64,000 nt of DNA from CAYPHJ01 sp964410485 (GTDB lineage Bacteria; Desulfobacterota; Binatia; UBA9968), in contig CAYPHJ010000011.1 in NCBI GenBank assembly GCA_964410485.1, forward strand, positions 1 through 64,000. Reading direction: 5' to 3'. Below the pieces are notes generated by a model that worked only from the letters and a program-made list of their open reading frames with translations, had not been told where the DNA came from and did not search any database. Shown here piece by piece: positions 26,724-35,132 of the stretch (the first letter of the stretch is position 1; every line of letters starts with the position of its first letter). Both the position numbers and the translations under genes were made by a program.

Positions 26724-27380
26724 ATGATTTTTGCGGATCGAAGGGTGAGGATTGATGATCGAAGATCGCGTTCTCCGATGGCGGTCGAATTTCCGCATTT
26801 AAGCGCGATCCTCCGTCTTCGATTCTCCATCCTCGTGCTTTTGCTGATGCTCTCTGGTTGCGACCAACAAATGGCCGAGCAACCGCGTTATGATCCTCTC
26901 GAGCCAAGCACGTTCTTCCGAGACGGCCAGTCCGCTCGGCCCCTTCCGCGGGGAACCGTAGCCCGCGGCGAGCTGCGAGAAGATACACACCTCTATCGGG
27001 GAATCGAAGACGGCGTGCCCGCCAAGACCTTTCCCTTTCCGATAACGATGGAGGAGTTGCAGCGGGGCCGCGAGCGCTTCAACGTTTTTTGTGCGCCCTG
27101 CCACAGCCGCACGGGAGACGGCGACGGCATGATCGTGCGGCGCGGCTTCAGCCGGGCCGCGTCGTTGCATGATCCGCGGGTACGCGAACTTCCCCCGGGC
27201 CATCTGTTTCGCGTCATTACGTTTGGACTTGGAGCGATGCCGAGCTATCGCACGCAAGTGGAGCCTTACGATCGGTGGGCAATTATTGCATACATCCGGG
27301 CGCTGCAGTTGAGTCGCAACGCCACTCTTCAAGATGTTCCTGAGGACCAGCGGATGCGATTCGAGAGAGAACAACGCTGA
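26724..27380 (+). CDS. actE: Alternative complex III subunit ActE, monohaem cytochrome c lipoprotein
   Basis: A monohaem cytochrome c (218 aa from the first ATG) with lipobox LMLSGC and haem site CAPCH near residues 115-119; GLGAMPSY supplies the axial Met. The lipidated Cys anchors it in the membrane. Start is uncertain: ATG 26724 directly follows the actD stop and has GGTGGAG upstream, whereas ATG 26778 gives a shorter signal peptide but no good ribosome site. The first 120 bp are made of heptad repeats, so the signal-peptide region (ILRLRFSILVLLLM) appears partly repeat-derived. Confidence 0.9.
   Translation: MIFADRRVRIDDRRSRSPMAVEFPHLSAILRLRFSILVLLLMLSGCDQQMAEQPRYDPLEPSTFFRDGQSARPLPRGTVARGELREDTHLYRGIEDGVPAKTFPFPITMEELQRGRERFNVFCAPCHSRTGDGDGMIVRRGFSRAASLHDPRVRELPPGHLFRVITFGLGAMPSYRTQVEPYDRWAIIAYIRALQLSRNATLQDVPEDQRMRFEREQR
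26735..26839 (+). repeat. Heptad tracts inside the 5' end of actE
   Basis: 26735-26769 has five 7-mers (ggatcga, agggtga, ggattga, tgatcga, agatcgc). 26805-26839 has five of complementary type (gcgatcc, tccgtct, tcgattc, tccatcc, tcgtgct). The second arm is translated as the signal peptide of ActE. Confidence 0.75.
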
Positions 27381-28558
27381 TGGAGCCGAGCACCTACACG
27401 CTTCAAGGCTGGCATCGCTTTCAACGCGGCGCGCTCGTGGTCGGCCTGGGTGCTCTGGCATTGTGTCTGGTCGGCGCGCTGTTTAGCGCCCCTCAGTTCT
27501 ACCGCTCCTATTTGTTCGCATATGTTTTTTGGATTGGCATCGCCGTCGGCTGCCTCGGCATCATGATGCTGCACAACCTGACTGGTGGGGCTTGGGGAAT
27601 CGTCATCCGGCGCCTGGTCGAATCCGGCACACGGACGCTGCCGCTCATGCTTCTACTCTTCCTGCCGCTCCTCTTCGGCCTGGAAACGCTCTACGAGTGG
27701 GCGCGGCCCGAAGCTGTCGCTCAGGATTACCTGTTGGAAGGAAAAAGCGCCTACCTGAACGTCCCTTTTTTTATTATACGCACGGCTCTTTACTTTGCTT
27801 TCTGGATCGGCGCGGGAGTCCTGATGACCAACTGGTCACGGGAAAACGACCGTACGGCGGACCCCCGGTTGATTCAACGCCAACGGGTCCTTAGCGGCCC
27901 CGGTTTGGTTCTGTTGGCTTTGACGATCACGTTTGCTTCCATCGATTGGGTGATGTCGCTCGAACCCCGCTGGTTCTCGACGATTTACGGCATCCATTTC
28001 TTGGGCGGATATGCGCTTTCCGCTTTTGCTTTCACAATTTTGTTCTCCGGTGTGCTCGCCCGCGAAGAGCCACTCGCCAACGTTGTTCATCCATCGCACT
28101 TCCATGACCTCGGTAATCTACTGCTCGCGTTCGTCATGTTGTGGGCCTATTTCGCCTTTTCCCAGTGGCTGATCATATGGTCGGGCAACCTGCCCGACGA
28201 GGTAACCTGGTACGTGCGGCGTATTCAAGGGGGCTGGCAATGGGTAGGGCTTGTTCTCTTTCTTTTCCATTTTTTGACGCCTTTTGTTCTGTTGCTGTCA
28301 CGCACCATGAAGCGCCGGCTGGAAACCTTGTGCGCTATTGCCGCCGCTATTTTCGTTATGCGGCTGCTAGATGTGTTCTGGTACACCGTCCCTGCGTTTC
28401 ATCCGAGCGCCATCAGCATTCATTGGATGGATATTGCCGCTCCCGTCGGAATTGGCGGCTTATGGCTCGCTTTTTTTATGTGGCAGCTGCGGCCTGTGGC
28501 CTTGCTCCCTTTGGGCGATCCTGCGGTTAAGGAGACGTTGGGGCGTGGTAGACACTGA
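27380..28558 (+). CDS. actF: Alternative complex III subunit ActF, NrfD-like membrane protein
   Basis: A 392-aa second polytopic subunit, distantly like ActC, with about ten hydrophobic helices. Notable are TGGAWGIVIRRLVESG (about 66-81), SLEPRWFSTIYGIHFLGGY and NVVHPSHFHDLGNLLLAFVMLWAYFAFSQWLIIWSGNLPDE in the second half, typical of ACIII 'quinol:cytochrome c oxidoreductase quinone-binding subunit 2'. ATG 27380 overlaps the actE stop by one base. It overlaps the next gene by 14 bp. Confidence 0.9.
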   Translation: MEPSTYTLQGWHRFQRGALVVGLGALALCLVGALFSAPQFYRSYLFAYVFWIGIAVGCLGIMMLHNLTGGAWGIVIRRLVESGTRTLPLMLLLFLPLLFGLETLYEWARPEAVAQDYLLEGKSAYLNVPFFIIRTALYFAFWIGAGVLMTNWSRENDRTADPRLIQRQRVLSGPGLVLLALTITFASIDWVMSLEPRWFSTIYGIHFLGGYALSAFAFTILFSGVLAREEPLANVVHPSHFHDLGNLLLAFVMLWAYFAFSQWLIIWSGNLPDEVTWYVRRIQGGWQWVGLVLFLFHFLTPFVLLLSRTMKRRLETLCAIAAAIFVMRLLDVFWYTVPAFHPSAISIHWMDIAAPVGIGGLWLAFFMWQLRPVALLPLGDPAVKETLGRGRH

Positions 28559-28952
28559 CCACGGCCGGCCACAGGAGGACAATCCTGAGGTCAGCCATGA
28601 GTATAGGGACATCAATGTTCGCGTGATCGCCGGCTTCGGCGTGGTGTTGGTGATTGCCGCAGTCATCGTACACCTGGGGTTGTACTGGCTGTTATTCTAC
28701 TACGAGAGAACTGCCGCCGAGCAGGCTCGAGAAGTCAGCCCCATCGAAGTGACGCCAACAATGCCGCCGGAGCCGCGCCTGCAGGTTTCTCCTGCCGCCG
28801 ACCTGGCAGCCATGCGAGCGGACGAAGACGAAATGCTGCACACGTACGGCTGGATCGATAAAGAGAAAAAACTCGTTAGAATTCCCATTGACCGGGCGAT
28901 GGAGATTGTTGTCGAACAGGGGCTACCGGTGAGAAAAAAAGAGAAGAAATAA
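28545..28952 (+). CDS. Small membrane protein of the ACIII-oxidase operon
   Basis: A 135-aa protein beginning at GTG 28545 (GGAG ten bases upstream), overlapping actF. One hydrophobic helix (about 26-50, IAGFGVVLVIAAVIVHLGLY) precedes a soluble tail with PRLQVSPAADLAAMRADEDEMLHTYGW and the repeated RIPIDRAMEIVVEQGLP. The tail pattern is common in unannotated proteins next to ACIII/cox loci. I suggest an accessory or assembly subunit, possibly shielding haem-copper insertion; function is not known. Confidence 0.75.
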   Translation: MVDTDHGRPQEDNPEVSHEYRDINVRVIAGFGVVLVIAAVIVHLGLYWLLFYYERTAAEQAREVSPIEVTPTMPPEPRLQVSPAADLAAMRADEDEMLHTYGWIDKEKKLVRIPIDRAMEIVVEQGLPVRKKEKK

Positions 28953-28971
28953 AGTTCAAAGGTTCAAGGTT
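28951..28971 (+). repeat. Heptad tract (AAGGTTC type)
   Basis: Three 7-mers (aaagttc, aaaggtt, caaggtt) overlap the stop of the small membrane gene; the inverted type is at 29159-29193 on the far side of T5. Confidence 0.6.
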
Positions 28972-29038
28972 TCAAACGGCAGTGTTCAGCCGAACGACAT
29001 CCCTACAAGCGCTCCTCAGATCGACGGCGCCGTCGTGA

Positions 29039-29133
29039 TGTCATTCTGAGGAGCGCAGCGACGAAGAATCTGCTTTTTAGGAACCGCCGGAAGAAATCGC
29101 AACGCAGATCCTTCACTCTCGTTCAGGATGACA
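29039..29133 (+). repeat. Palindromic element T5
   Basis: Fifth TGTCATTCTGAGG...GGATGACA copy, between the ACIII block and the SCO gene. It is flanked by AAAGGTTC and TGAACCT heptad tracts in inverted arrangement. Confidence 0.8.
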
Positions 29134-29141
29134 CTATCGAC

Positions 29142-29193
29142 AATGACCCGGGGGGTCATTGAACTTTTACTTTGAACCTTGAACCCTGAACGA
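29142..29193 (+). repeat. Palindrome plus heptad tract (TGAACCT type)
   Basis: AATGACCC and GGGTCATT (29142-29160) form a short perfect stem; 29159-29193 then reads ttgaact, tttactt, tgaacct, tgaaccc, tgaacga, ending 17 bp before the SCO start. Confidence 0.65.
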
Positions 29194-29210
29194 ATTCAAT
29201 CGGACGAAGG

Positions 29211-30050
29211 ATGATGATTTCCAAGTCGATAGTTGCAGTCGCGTGGCTTCTCTTCGTGGTCCTATGGCTGCAAGCGGCCGCGATGGCGCACGATGAGAAA
29301 CAAGACTTTACTCGTGGCGTATCGTTCGAGCAGAGGTTGGGCGCACAAATTCCGCTCGATCTCGTTTTTACCGACGAGCATAGCCGGATTGTAGGGCTGG
29401 GAGATTTTTTCGACCGCAAGCCGGTCGTGCTGGCACTGGTCTATTATGAGTGCCCGCAGATTTGCACCTTGGTCCTCGATGGCGTCGCAAGAGGCCTCCG
29501 GCCTCTCAATCTGGTCGCCGGCGAGCATTACCGCGTGGTGGCCGTCAGCATAGACCCACGGGAAACGCCGGAGCAGGCCCAGCGCAAGAAAAAATCCGCC
29601 ATGGCGCTGTCGGCGCCGGAATCCGCCGCAGGGTGGCATCTCTTGACGGGTGAAGTAGGCCCCATCGCGCAGTTGGCGGAGGCGGCGGGTTTTCACTACC
29701 GCGAAAACGAAAGGAGCGAGACGGATCGTTACATTCACCCAGCGGGCATCCTGGTGGTGACACCCGAGGGGAAAGTGTCGCGTTACTTCTACGGCTTCGA
29801 TTACCCGCCGCGCGATCTTCGACTTGCGCTGGTCGAAGCTTCGGGCAACCGCATCGGCTCGCCGATCGATCAACTGATGCTCCTGTGCTACCGCTACGAT
29901 CCTTCCCAGGGAAAATATACCTTCGCGATCTTGAATATGTTGCGAGTTTCAGGAGTCATGACGATCCTGGCCCTCGGCACATTTCTGGCCGTACAGTTCA
30001 GGCGCGAACACAGAAGGCGATCGAGTTTGGCGGCGGAGGAGAATCGCTGA
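29211..30050 (+). CDS. SCO1/SenC copper chaperone
   Basis: A 279-aa thioredoxin-fold protein that delivers copper to the CuA site of cytochrome oxidase subunit II. It has an N-terminal signal/anchor (residues 3-25), the copper-binding CPQIC (about 83-87) and the third ligand His in YIHPAGIL (about 172-176), plus a C-terminal helix (VMTILALGTFLAVQF). Start ATG 29211 follows GAAGG. It overlaps coxB by one base, TGATG. Confidence 0.9.
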   Translation: MMISKSIVAVAWLLFVVLWLQAAAMAHDEKQDFTRGVSFEQRLGAQIPLDLVFTDEHSRIVGLGDFFDRKPVVLALVYYECPQICTLVLDGVARGLRPLNLVAGEHYRVVAVSIDPRETPEQAQRKKKSAMALSAPESAAGWHLLTGEVGPIAQLAEAAGFHYRENERSETDRYIHPAGILVVTPEGKVSRYFYGFDYPPRDLRLALVEASGNRIGSPIDQLMLLCYRYDPSQGKYTFAILNMLRVSGVMTILALGTFLAVQFRREHRRRSSLAAEENR

Positions 30051-31036
30051 TGGACCTCGGTTTTCCACTGTTTCCGGAACAAGCATCCACCATTGCGCCC
30101 AAGGTAGACGTTCTCTATTTCTATCTGGTGGTGGTAAGCGTCATTTCCTCCGCTCTCATTTTTATTGCCGCCATTTACTTTGCCGTTAAATACCGCCGCC
30201 GCTCGGAGGACGAGCCTCCGCCGCCGCGCGTCCACGATGTGTTGGCGCTCGAGATCACCTGGATCGCTATTCCTCTAGTTATCGTCATGATCGCGTTCTT
30301 CTGGGGAGCGCGAGTTTATTTTGATCTGCTGCGCCCACCGGAAAATGCCCTCGAAATTTTCGTGGTCGGCCGCCAGTGGATGTGGAAATTTCAACATCCC
30401 GACGGGCAGCGGGAAATCAATCAGCTTCACGTGCCGGTGGGGCGTCCCGTCAAGCTTACGATGGCGAGCGAAGACGTCATTCACAGCTTCTTCGTGCCCG
30501 CGTTTCGGGTCAAACACGATGTGGTCCCGGGCTTCTATACTTCCGTCTGGTTTGAAGCGACCCGGGCTGGCACATACCACCTCTTTTGCGCCGAATATTG
30601 CGGCATGCTTCATTCGGGAATGATCGGCCACGTGGTCGCGTTGGAGCCCAGGGAATACGAAGAGTGGTTGAGCCAGACCTTGGAAGGAGTAGCAGGCGCC
30701 ATACCGGGCGGACCGGTGAACGGCGGGGAGAGAACGCTCGCCGAACGGGGAGAAAAGCTCTTCAACGAGCTGGGTTGCCAGCTCTGCCATGCGCCGGAGC
30801 GCCGCGGTATCGGCCCGGCCCTGGCCGGCCTGTACGGGAGCACGGTGCAGCTGGAAGGCGGGCAAACGGCTGTCGCAGACGATACCTATATTCGTGAATC
30901 GATTTTGACCCCGCAGGCAAAGGTCACGGCTGGATTTCAACCGCTCATGCCCTCCTACCAGGGGCGGGTCAACGAAGAGGAAGTCATTCAACTGATTGCG
31001 TACATCAGGTCACTGGAAAAAACACAGAAGGGATGA
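30050..31036 (+). CDS. coxB: Cytochrome c oxidase subunit II with fused cytochrome c
   Basis: A 328-aa caa3-type subunit II. Two membrane hairpin helices (about 22-45 and 65-88) precede a cupredoxin domain with the CuA cluster His (EDVIHSFF) and CAEYCGMLHSGM. After a linker, a cytochrome c domain has CQLCH and a Met near PLMPSYQG. It receives electrons from ACIII and passes them through CuA to haem a. Next, a 66-bp gap of heptads precedes coxA. Confidence 0.93.
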   Translation: MDLGFPLFPEQASTIAPKVDVLYFYLVVVSVISSALIFIAAIYFAVKYRRRSEDEPPPPRVHDVLALEITWIAIPLVIVMIAFFWGARVYFDLLRPPENALEIFVVGRQWMWKFQHPDGQREINQLHVPVGRPVKLTMASEDVIHSFFVPAFRVKHDVVPGFYTSVWFEATRAGTYHLFCAEYCGMLHSGMIGHVVALEPREYEEWLSQTLEGVAGAIPGGPVNGGERTLAERGEKLFNELGCQLCHAPERRGIGPALAGLYGSTVQLEGGQTAVADDTYIRESILTPQAKVTAGFQPLMPSYQGRVNEEEVIQLIAYIRSLEKTQKG

Positions 31037-31037
31037 A

Positions 31038-31093
31038 GAGTCTCGGGTCTCGCGTTTTGAACTCGGGACCCGGAACCCGAAACTCGGAACCGC
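31038..31093 (+). repeat. Eight contiguous heptads between coxB and coxA
   Basis: The run is gagtctc, gggtctc, gcgtttt, gaactcg, ggacccg, gaacccg, aaactcg, gaaccgc. It nearly fills the gap, is exactly 7-periodic, and its first and later parts are complementary in type. One of the clearest examples in the window. Confidence 0.8.
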
Positions 31094-31102
31094 GCACTGC
31101 CT

Positions 31103-32743
31103 ATGCGAGCTGAAATTCAAGAATACTATCCTGAACGCCGGGAGCATTATCTAAACGTCGCGTATGGCATCAAGTCGTGGCTGCTGACCACCGATCATAA
31201 ACGCATCGCGCTGCTGTATCTCGGCTCTATTACCCTCATGTTTGCGATCGGCGGGGTCGCAGCGGTGGTGTTCCGTCTCGAACTAATGACGCCCCAGGGC
31301 GATCTCGTAATTGCGGAAACTTACAACCGGCTGTTCACCCTGCATGGGATCATCATGGTCTTTTTCTTTCTGATCCCATCGATTCCCGCCACTCTGGGCA
31401 ATTTTCTGGTGCCGATGATGATTGGAGCCCGCGATCTCGCGTTTCCGCGCCTCAACTTGGCAAGCTGGTACATCTACATGATTGGCGCAATTTTTACCCT
31501 GGTTGTGATCCTCGGCGGTGGCGTGGATACGGGATGGACTTTCTACACACCCTACAGCACTACGTACAGCAATAGCTATGTCGTCCTCACACTCGTCGGC
31601 GTCTTCATTGCCGGATTCTCCTCGATCCTGACAGCACTCAACTTTATTGTCTCTATTCACACAATGCGCGCGCCGGGGCTGACGTGGTTCCGACTACCAT
31701 TGTTTATTTGGGCACACTACGCGACGAGCCTGATCATTATGCTGGGCACGCCCGTTGTCGCAATTACTCTGCTCCTGGTGGCTTTGGAGCGTGGGTTGCA
31801 GCTGGGGATCTTTAATCCCAATCTGGGAGGAGACCCGATACTGTTTCAACATTTATTCTGGTTTTATTCTCATCCGGCTGTTTACATTATGATCCTGCCG
31901 GCTATGGGTGTGATTAGCGAGGTCATCACTTGTTTCTCGCGAAAGCGAATCTTCAGCTATAACTTTGTCGCCCTCGCCAGCCTGGCCATTGCTGTCCTCG
32001 GTTTTCTCGTCTGGGGCCATCACATGTTTGTCAGCGGCCAGTCGATGTATGCCGGCATGATCTTTTCTTTCCTGAGCATGTTCGTGGCCATCCCTTCGGC
32101 AGTCAAGATCTTCAACTGGACCGCTACCATGTACAAAGGCTCGATCACGTACCAGACACCCCTGCTCTATGGCCTGGGCTTTATCGGGCTGTTCACAGTC
32201 GGCGGGCTCACTGGAGTATTTCTCGCTACCCTGGGGATCAATGTGCACGTGCACGACACCTACTTCGTTGTCGCGCACTTTCACTACATTATGGTGGGTG
32301 GAGCGCTGATGGGCTATCTTGGGGGATTGCACTACTGGTGGCCCAAAATAACCGGCCGGCTCTACCCTGAAGGCTGGGCGAAATTCGCTGCCCTAATCGT
32401 GTTTATCGGCTTCAATCTCACCTTCTTCCCACAGTTCATTTTGGGCTATGTCGGCATGCCGCGCCGTTATTACGTCTACCCGGACGAGTTTCAGGTGCTC
32501 AACGTCATGTCATCTGCCGGTGCCTCCATTCTCGGCGTGGGCTATCTTATCCCGATAGTCTACCTGATCTGGTCCATGCGCTACGGTAAGCCCGCGGGAG
32601 ACAACCCGTGGGCCTCAACTGGATTGGAATGGCAAACCCAGTCACCGCCGCCGACGCATAATTTTGCCCAAACACCGGTTATTAGAGAAGAAGTGTACGC
32701 GTACGACAAGCAGGTCAGTCCTATAGGAGGCATTCGTGGCTGA
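31103..32743 (+). CDS. coxA: Cytochrome c oxidase subunit I, A2-type
   Basis: A 546-aa haem-copper oxidase core with 12 helices. Haem a ligand His81 (TLHGIIMVFFF), CuB ligands His257 with cross-linked Tyr261 (YSHPAVY, residues 255-261), His306/307 (WGHHMFV), and haem ligands His392/394 (VAHFHYIMVGG). In place of the Glu of A1 enzymes (HPEVY) there is YS upstream and Ala, the signature of A2-type proton channels as in Thermus/Rhodothermus caa3. It reduces O2 to water while pumping protons. Confidence 0.95.
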   Translation: MRAEIQEYYPERREHYLNVAYGIKSWLLTTDHKRIALLYLGSITLMFAIGGVAAVVFRLELMTPQGDLVIAETYNRLFTLHGIIMVFFFLIPSIPATLGNFLVPMMIGARDLAFPRLNLASWYIYMIGAIFTLVVILGGGVDTGWTFYTPYSTTYSNSYVVLTLVGVFIAGFSSILTALNFIVSIHTMRAPGLTWFRLPLFIWAHYATSLIIMLGTPVVAITLLLVALERGLQLGIFNPNLGGDPILFQHLFWFYSHPAVYIMILPAMGVISEVITCFSRKRIFSYNFVALASLAIAVLGFLVWGHHMFVSGQSMYAGMIFSFLSMFVAIPSAVKIFNWTATMYKGSITYQTPLLYGLGFIGLFTVGGLTGVFLATLGINVHVHDTYFVVAHFHYIMVGGALMGYLGGLHYWWPKITGRLYPEGWAKFAALIVFIGFNLTFFPQFILGYVGMPRRYYVYPDEFQVLNVMSSAGASILGVGYLIPIVYLIWSMRYGKPAGDNPWASTGLEWQTQSPPPTHNFAQTPVIREEVYAYDKQVSPIGGIRG

Positions 32744-33380
32744 CGCTCACGGCCTCGTAGCCGAACATTTCGATAACGCCGCGCAACAACACGAGGCAGC
32801 GAGTCTGGGCATGTGGGCTTTTCTCGTGACCGAGATCTTGTTTTTTGGCGGCATGTTTCTGGGGTATGCGATCTATCGCGGCAGTTATCCTGAGACCTTC
32901 GCGCACGCCAGCAACCACTTGGATGTCGTGCTCGGGACTATCAATACGGCGGTCCTGATCGGTAGCAGCCTCACTGTCGCTTTGGCGGTTCATTCAGCCC
33001 AAGAAAGCCGGCGTAAGGCTCTGACTATATGGCTGTTGCTAACGATCGTGTTGGCCGCCATCTTTCTTGGCATTAAAATCTTCGAGTACCATCACAAGTA
33101 CGAAGAGGGTCTGGTGCCGGGTTTGAACTTTCATTACGAAGGCGCAGACCCGCGCCGTGCCACGCTGTTTTTTTCCTTTTATTTTGCCATGACCGGCATG
33201 CACGCGCTCCACATGGTTATTGGAGTGGGGATCTTTACTGTCCTGGCATTTCGGGCATGGACAGGAGGATACTCGAAAGCCTACTACACTCCCGTAGAGC
33301 TCGCCGGGCTTTATTGGCATTTCGTCGATATCGTCTGGATTTTTCTTTTTCCTCTGTTGTATCTGTTGGGGCGGCACTGA
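32736..33380 (+). CDS. coxC: Cytochrome c oxidase subunit III
   Basis: A 214-aa membrane subunit III (five to six helices). SLGMWAFLVTEILFFGGMF near residues 26-45 and MTGMHALHMVIG (150-162), then LAGLYWHFVDIVWIFLFPLLYL at the end are diagnostic. GTG 32736 starts within the last codons of coxA (8-bp overlap). Ends by overlapping the coxD start. Confidence 0.93.
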   Translation: MADAHGLVAEHFDNAAQQHEAASLGMWAFLVTEILFFGGMFLGYAIYRGSYPETFAHASNHLDVVLGTINTAVLIGSSLTVALAVHSAQESRRKALTIWLLLTIVLAAIFLGIKIFEYHHKYEEGLVPGLNFHYEGADPRRATLFFSFYFAMTGMHALHMVIGVGIFTVLAFRAWTGGYSKAYYTPVELAGLYWHFVDIVWIFLFPLLYLLGRH

Positions 33381-33679
33381 TGGTTTCAGTAAAAACTTAC
33401 CTGGCAGTATTTTTGGCTTTGTTGGTGCTGACGCTCATCACGACGGCCGTCGCTTACGTAGATCTCGGTGCCGGTTTAAATGTCGTTGTTGCGCTTTTGA
33501 TTGCGGTCACCAAGACCTTGCTGGTGGTCTTGTTTTTCATGCATCTTCTTTACAGTAGCCGGCTGACAATCTTGTTTGCGGCAGCCGGAGTCTTTTGGTT
33601 GGGCATTCTCCTGGTTCTTACGCTGACCGACTATCTCTCCCGCGGCTGGGTCAACCCGATTCAGCCCATCGCCGGCTAG
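33380..33679 (+). CDS. coxD: Cytochrome c oxidase subunit IV
   Basis: A 99-aa prokaryotic subunit IV (COX4_pro/CyoD-like) with three hydrophobic helices. ALLIAVTKTLLVVLFFMHLLYSSRL in the middle is the family signature. ATG 33380 overlaps the coxC stop by one base. It closes the operon; a 20-bp perfect palindrome overlaps its stop. Confidence 0.88.
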   Translation: MVSVKTYLAVFLALLVLTLITTAVAYVDLGAGLNVVVALLIAVTKTLLVVLFFMHLLYSSRLTILFAAAGVFWLGILLVLTLTDYLSRGWVNPIQPIAG

Positions 33680-33692
33680 CTATAGCTAGCCG
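33673..33692. terminator. 20-bp perfect palindrome at the end of coxD
   Basis: CGGCTAGCTA/TAGCTAGCCG is perfectly self-complementary and spans the coxD stop codon. There is no T-run, so it is only a candidate terminator or mRNA-end stem. Confidence 0.4.
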
Positions 33693-33700
33693 CGACGGGG

Positions 33701-33825
33701 TTCAAACGTTCAATGTTCAAATGTTCAAACCTCCCGCTCTGCACTCTCGCGCGAAGCGCGCGACGCGGGGGAGGTACGGAGGAAGGTTGAACGGAGCGTA
33801 GCAATTGAACTTTTGCACTTTGAAC
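33701..33825. repeat. Heptad tracts between convergent coxD and sucB
   Basis: 33701-33728 reads ttcaaac, gttcaat, gttcaaa, tgttcaa; about 33785-33825 has the inverted type (ggttgaac, ttgaactt, ttgcactt, tgaacga). The spacer between two convergent operons can thus fold into a long stem and may end transcription from both sides. Confidence 0.65.
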
Positions 33826-33839
33826 GAAAAACGGTCCGC

Positions 33840-35105
33840 CTACGCTCCCAGCAGCAATCGCGCAGGCGACTCGACGCATTCTTTAATTCGTTTGAGAAAC
33901 ACGACCGCCTCACGGCCGTCTACGATTCGGTGATCGTATGTCAGAGCCACGTACATCATCGGGCGAATCACGACGGAGCCATCGCGCGCCACCGGCCGTT
34001 GTTGGATGGCATGCATGCCCAGGATGCCGCTCTGAGGTGGATTGATGATCGGAGTTGAAAGAAGCGAGCCATAGATGCCACCGTTGCTGATTGTAAAGGT
34101 CCCTCCTTCGAGATCATCGGGTTTGAGCTGGCTTGTCGTCGCCCGCCGCGCAAAGTCCGCAATCGTCTGCTCGATTACCGCAAACGTCATGTTCTGCGCA
34201 TCACGGAGAACCGGCACGACCAATCCTTTGCCACCGCCCACAGCGACGCCGATGTCACAATAATTCCTATAAACGATATTCGCGCCGCGAATCTCGGCGT
34301 TGAGCTGCGGAACCAGCTGTAGCGCGTCCACCGCTGCCTTGACGAAAAACGACATTAGCCCGAGTTTGATACCGTATTTTTGGCGGAACGTATGCTGGTA
34401 TTCCTGTCGCAGCGCATTCACCGCCCACATATCGATCTCGTTGAAAGTCGTCAAAAAGGCGGCGGTTTGCTGCGCCTGAACCAAGCGCTCGGCAATGCGC
34501 CGGCGAATGGGCGTCATGGGCCGGACTTCTTCTTCCCGGCCGGAGGTCCCGACCGCGTATTGCGCTGTTGGCGGTTTTTCTAAAACCTCAGCGGCGGCTG
34601 TTCTCTCTGCGGCACCATCTTCAGCTCCTTGCTTTTCTTTCTCTGCGCCCATCGCTCTCACCGCCGTGACGCGCCGCTCTTGCGATCGCGCTTGCGCTTC
34701 GACTTTGACCGGCTCTCTTTCTTGCACAGCGTCGATCGGCGGCTCGGCGGGCGGCTTCTCTGACGGTTCTTTGGACTTCGGGCCTTCTTCTGCGCTTGTC
34801 GACTCCGGTCTCAGTGCGCCGTCAAGCTCTGTTTTTCGGATCGCGCCATCGTGTTTACCGGCCGTCCCTTCCGTTTCCAAGTAACCGATGACTTCACCGA
34901 CCACTGCCGTATCGCCGCTCTTCTTGACGACTTGCGTCAGCGTGCCTGCCGCAGGTGCTGAAATTTCCATGGTTGCTTTGTCGGTTTCAATAATTACGAG
35001 ATCCTCATCGCGGTCGACGAGATCGCCTTCGCGTTTCAGCCACTCCCCGATAATCACTTCGGTAATGGACTCACCAACTTCGGGCACCTTCAACGCAACC
35101 GGCAT
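33840..35105 (-). CDS. sucB: Dihydrolipoyllysine succinyltransferase (2-oxoglutarate dehydrogenase E2)
   Basis: A 421-aa E2 of the 2-oxoglutarate dehydrogenase complex. The lipoyl domain has ETDKATME with the lipoylated Lys at 43. A long charged Glu/Lys/Pro linker (about 80-200) follows, then the catalytic domain starting with MTPIRRRIAERL and ending with HRIVDGRE, the active-site His. I could not find a peripheral-subunit-binding domain (usual pattern SPAVRKLAxE) in the linker. ATG 35105 with GGAGGAGG upstream is preferred over TTG 35111. Lies downstream of sucA; E3 is not in the window. Confidence 0.92.
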   Translation of the reverse strand: MPVALKVPEVGESITEVIIGEWLKREGDLVDRDEDLVIIETDKATMEISAPAAGTLTQVVKKSGDTAVVGEVIGYLETEGTAGKHDGAIRKTELDGALRPESTSAEEGPKSKEPSEKPPAEPPIDAVQEREPVKVEAQARSQERRVTAVRAMGAEKEKQGAEDGAAERTAAAEVLEKPPTAQYAVGTSGREEEVRPMTPIRRRIAERLVQAQQTAAFLTTFNEIDMWAVNALRQEYQHTFRQKYGIKLGLMSFFVKAAVDALQLVPQLNAEIRGANIVYRNYCDIGVAVGGGKGLVVPVLRDAQNMTFAVIEQTIADFARRATTSQLKPDDLEGGTFTISNGGIYGSLLSTPIINPPQSGILGMHAIQQRPVARDGSVVIRPMMYVALTYDHRIVDGREAVVFLKRIKECVESPARLLLGA

Positions 35106-35132
35106 GGCCAATCCTCCTCCTCGGGCAAAACC

